Of a stretch of DNA of 64,000 nucleotides, positions 61,550 to 64,000 are shown in pieces. The notes under the pieces were generated by a model. That model saw only the letters and a list, made by a program, of their open reading frames with translations, did not search any database and was not told the origin of the DNA. The translations under genes were made by a program, and so were the position numbers. Within the stretch, counting starts at the first letter, position 1. Each line of letters begins with the position of its first letter. The DNA comes from Poriferisodalis sp965237655 (GTDB lineage Bacteria; Actinomycetota; Acidimicrobiia; Acidimicrobiales; Poriferisodalaceae): contig NZ_CBDEGB010000002.1 of assembly GCF_965237655.1 (NCBI RefSeq), positions 1 to 64,000 of the forward strand. The letters are read 5' to 3'.

Positions 61550-62734
61550 TTAGGGAATTCTGTGGGCGTTCTGGCCGTAGTACTCCTTCACCTGCTCTTC
61601 GAGCCACTTGTCGTGCTCGGCGTGGAACAGGATGCGCAAGTGTCCCTCGTCATCGAAGTCCGTGAAGACCGTTTGTCGTCCCGAGCCGCTCGGGTCCAGC
61701 CCGTCGATCTGAATCAGCGGGCGCATGAACATGTTGCCCTTGTGGACCGCGATGATCGAGACGTGGATCTGCGAGTTCATGGACAGGTCTTCGGCGTGTA
61801 TCTCGGTGCGCCAGGGTCTGTCGTCCGCGGTGATGTCCCTAGCGCCGAAGAACTCAAGCCTGTCTCTGGTCGGCATAACGACGTAAGAGAAGTCCTTTCG
61901 TCGCTCGTACTTGAAGAGGTTCGCCAGTTGCATCCCCTGATCGGGGTGCTCCGCGTCCCACATACGCAGCACCATCGTGTAGTCGTCCAGGTGTCGGAAC
62001 GCTCCGGCAGAGTCCCGGTAGATCAGGTCGTATGCGCCTCCCCATGCGTCGAAGACTCTTTGGGGCGCCGCGAACTCCTGCCAGTAGACATTCGCCAACA
62101 GCATCAGATTGGCCATCAGAGTGTGGAACTCCGGATAGTCCGCTCGGCCTTCGGGAGTCTGCGTCGCGCCCACGCGGTAGGCGTCGAGCTGCCCGATCTC
62201 TTCGAGAATGCGCTCGGCGCCCGAGCCGATGGAGATGACCTTGCCGAATCGTTCACTCATGGCTTCGCGCCGCGCGACAGCTCCTCCTGTGAGCGATCCT
62301 CGCCAGTCGTCAGCCTCGACGAGAAGAATCACACCGATCTCCCGCATGACCGCTCTACCCGCAGGCTCCCCGGCGTAGTCTCGCAAGAACTGTGTGATCT
62401 CACCCCGCATGAATCCGGTCAGGTCGCGAAATCGACTCGTCAGAGCATGCAAGAACAATCTGATGTGCTCTACGGCGCCAGCCGCACCCACAGCCAGACG
62501 GTCACCAATGACGAATGTCTTTCGTCGCAACGAGTACGGATACTGACTCGGCACGAAGCCATCGGGGGTCACGATCCCGTTCGGTTGGGACGGGAGCCTC
62601 AATTGCGAGTGCCGCTGCGGCCCGAGCGTCGACACCAGCATGTCGCCAGCAAGCACCGGCATCTCGACGTTCGTATGGAAGATGACTGTCACACCTGCTG
62701 CCCCGATGCATCCTGCCTCGTTCGAGCGATTCAT
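61550..62734 (-). CDS. Unknown protein with an Ntn-hydrolase (proteasome/HslV-like) N-terminal pattern
   Basis: 394 residues. Residues ~14-100 read VTVIFHTNVEMPVLAGDMLV, then SLRRKTFVIGDRLAVGAAGA and HIRLFLHALTSRF: strand-turn-strand with (I/V)LAGD and a GxAGA strand followed by helices, as in proteasome beta and HslV subunits. The nucleophile Thr/Ser expected at the processed N-terminus is not obvious (VTV at 15-17 is a candidate only if processed). The C-terminal 250 residues are unknown. Start ATG 62734 lacks a clear ribosome site. Lone gene between repeats, probably island cargo. Confidence 0.6.
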   Translation of the reverse strand: MNRSNEAGCIGAAGVTVIFHTNVEMPVLAGDMLVSTLGPQRHSQLRLPSQPNGIVTPDGFVPSQYPYSLRRKTFVIGDRLAVGAAGAVEHIRLFLHALTSRFRDLTGFMRGEITQFLRDYAGEPAGRAVMREIGVILLVEADDWRGSLTGGAVARREAMSERFGKVISIGSGAERILEEIGQLDAYRVGATQTPEGRADYPEFHTLMANLMLLANVYWQEFAAPQRVFDAWGGAYDLIYRDSAGAFRHLDDYTMVLRMWDAEHPDQGMQLANLFKYERRKDFSYVVMPTRDRLEFFGARDITADDRPWRTEIHAEDLSMNSQIHVSIIAVHKGNMFMRPLIQIDGLDPSGSGRQTVFTDFDDEGHLRILFHAEHDKWLEEQVKEYYGQNAHRIP

Positions 62735-62843
62735 GCACCGACAAGGACGTCCAAGCAGGGAGGTTCTCTAGTTGTCGCTTCGCGTGAGGTTGTGTGCGCG
62801 TGATGCGGATGGGTCGTAAGGCCGGAACCGCAGCGCGCCGTGT

Positions 62844-63317
62844 ACTCATAACCCTGATCGCCGCTGGAGCGCTCAGAACCGCCGAAAACGGCAATTTCGC
62901 CCCGAAATTGGTCTTCTGAAAGCCCATTAGCGCTGACTTTGGTCGACACAGGAGCAGCGCGCGACCCTCTGACCAGGCGTTTTGCCCCTTCGCGACCAAT
63001 GTGGAGATTCGCCGAATTTCGTGTGGAGATTCACGGGTCGGCTAGGATTTGCCACCTCTGACCTGGGCCAACGCGACTGGCCAACATCCCACCAAGGGAC
63101 GTTGGCCAATATTTGTATTTTTGTTGGCCAGTATCCATGAAATCGGGCCGTTTCGGCCCGTTTTTGCGCGTTCTGGCGGGTGTTGAACCGCTCAACCGCG
63201 CCGAGTGGGGCAACTCGCGTGACGCGTGTCTTGCGCTGTCGGTGTGGGGACGCGAAGAAGCAGACGGCTCAGCGGCGGTCTGCCTCGTTCATGGCGTGTG
63301 AGGTGACTAACCGGGCC
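62844..63317. repeat. ~475-bp dispersed repeat, copy B
   Basis: Counterpart of 48226-48701 with the same landmarks, including paired TGTGGAGATTC units near 62998 and 63022. Its internal 63101-63233 is exactly the 133 bp found next to the initiator tRNA, with the terminator stem at 63144-63165. So it is a hybrid: the first part resembles copy A and the middle is identical to the tRNA flank. No gene in it. Confidence 0.85.
63101..63233. repeat. 133-bp exact direct repeat, right copy
   Basis: Identical to 46419-46551, 16,682 bases away. It contains a copy of the tRNA terminator stem (CGGGCCG-TTT-CGGCCCG-TTTTT) but no tRNA gene. Together with the left copy it brackets almost the whole mobile region. 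Confidence 0.9.
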
Positions 63318-63389
63318 GCGTGCGTGTGGGTGCCCAAAATATGGTCGTGTGCGCTGACCAGGCATGATGCGCTTGCATCCTGAGGTTCT

Positions 63390-63619
63390 ATGTGTCGCAT
63401 TCTGTACCTGTTGCTGGTGTCGTTGGCGCGCTTGGCGGTGCGCTCGGGACGCTCGAGGGACCTTGAGATCATCGTGTTGCGCCATCAGCTCGCAGTCCTG
63501 CACCGGCAGAACAACCGACCAGCCCTCGCCGATGAGGACTGGGCGCTGCTGGGTGCGATCGCGGCGGCCCTGCCCCGACGGCGGCGAGCTGGCTGGCTCG
63601 TCACACCAGAGACCTTGTT
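63390..63619 (+). pseudogene. N-terminal fragment of a transposase/integrase, cut by an IS256-type element
   Basis: About 77 codons: MCRILYLLLVSLARLAVRSG, RDLEIIVLRHQLAVLHRQN, RRAGWLVTPETLL. This is the N-terminus of a widespread actinobacterial rve-type transposase in which GWLVTPDTLLRW normally continues into the catalytic core. Here the frame departs after TLL at about 63619, where GAGAGTGTCAGATCC (an IS256-like end) begins. Confidence 0.75.
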
Positions 63620-64000
63620 GAGAGTGTCAGATCCTCTGTGTAAGGGGGTTGGTCTGAGAGTGTCGTGTCGGTGTTGGATGCCGGGGCGACAGGAAGGACC
63701 GCAATGATTGAGATTGATCGAGAGAGGCTGCCGGCGAGGTCGGCGGCGGACACGACGCCGTTGGTGTGTGACGGGGCGCTGGACGCGGTGATGGAACGCG
63801 TCCGCGCCGAGGGCGCCGAGCTGCTCGGCGCGGACGGGCTTTTGACCCAGCTCTCCAAGGCGGTGCTCGAGCGGGCGCTGGCGCAGGAGTTGACCGGTCA
63901 TCTGGGCTATGAGAAGGGCGACCCTGGGGGGACTCGCGCGACGGCGCCGCGCCCAAGCGTGTGCACACCGACGTCGGCACCGTGGACGTGGACGCTCCCC
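63620..64000. mobile_element. IS256-family (Mutator) element, left part only
   Basis: Begins at GAGAGTGTCAGATCCTCTGTG next to the interrupted transposase fragment and runs past the window end. Identified from the terminal sequence type and the transposase start at 63704. The right end is outside the window. Confidence 0.75.
63704..64000 (+). CDS. IS256-family transposase, N-terminal part, with a frame break
   Basis: MIEIDRERLPARSAADTTPL then LLTQLSKAVLERALAQELTG HLGYEKGDPGG is the Mutator-family N-terminus. After six G (63926-63931) the family pattern continues only in another frame (SRDGAAPKRVHTDVGTVDVD), as if one G were missing. So the gene is either frameshifted or misread. The catalytic DDE core lies beyond the window. 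Confidence 0.75.
   Translation, partial: MIEIDRERLPARSAADTTPLVCDGALDAVMERVRAEGAELLGADGLLTQLSKAVLERALAQELTGHLGYEKGDPGGTRATAPRPSVCTPTSAPWTWTLP

Noticed and set aside
46335..63317. CRISPR array
   Set aside because: The repeated units here are IS21 end repeats and dispersed long repeats; no regular repeat-spacer spacing and no cas genes were seen.

Overview
The window is high-GC bacterial DNA, most likely from an actinobacterium; class Acidimicrobiia is a guess from gene content. Supporting signs are frequent GTG starts, a UPF0182 giant membrane protein, a GroEL with a GGM tail under a CIRCE operator, and a DUF4429/SHOCT protein. No single sequence feature fixes the genus.

Positions 1-18.6 kb are ordinary core genome, mostly on the plus strand: the tail of tsaD, groES-groEL (perfect CIRCE upstream), guaA, a ThDP-dependent decarboxylase-like enzyme, argJ, pcrA, sucC-sucD, a GT4 glycosyltransferase (minus), a UPF0104 membrane protein, a geranylgeranyl-reductase-like flavoprotein, folD and mdh. 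Two structured intergenic elements that share an apical core lie just after the stop codons of pcrA and of the glycosyltransferase. A vapBC toxin-antitoxin pair (18.6-19.2 kb) closes this part.

Positions 19.5-39.8 kb hold a catabolic locus with two related, convergent halves. The plus half is a tightly overlapping nine-gene operon: DUF917 protein, hydantoinase/oxoprolinase-like ATPase, M19 dipeptidase, PucR regulator, FAD amine/D-amino-acid oxidase-like enzyme, an RbsBAC-type ABC importer (lipoprotein, double ATPase, permease) and an Asp/Glu/hydantoin racemase. The minus half has alanine dehydrogenase, a second ABC importer, a second hydantoinase-like protein and a second DUF917 gene, which is broken by an in-frame TAG; a second PucR regulator diverges from it. 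Together they suggest uptake and breakdown of a cyclic amide, ureide or (D-)amino-acid derivative. The substrate cannot be named from sequence. purN-purH, UPF0182 and parDE follow.

From the initiator tRNA gene (46335-46411) to the window end lies an accessory region full of mobile DNA: an IS3-like element whose transposase lacks the catalytic Glu, an IS3 element split by an intact IS30 element with a 3-bp target duplication, another IS3-type element cut at its 5' end, an intact IS21 element with repeat-bearing ends, and a transposase fragment cut by an IS256-type element. A 133-bp sequence directly 3' of the tRNA, including its terminator, recurs exactly 16.7 kb away, and a roughly 475-bp repeat occurs twice. 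Cargo between the elements includes a DUF4429/SHOCT protein, a secreted CWB2-repeat protein, a three-gene overlapping operon of lower-GC unknown genes (58.7-60.5 kb), a frame-broken zinc-binding small protein, and an unknown protein whose N-terminus resembles proteasome/HslV-type Ntn folds.

The best candidates for something undescribed are the three-gene cassette with the neighbouring Ntn-like gene, the duplicated DUF917/hydantoinase/ABC locus, and the repeated 3'-end RNA-like structure.
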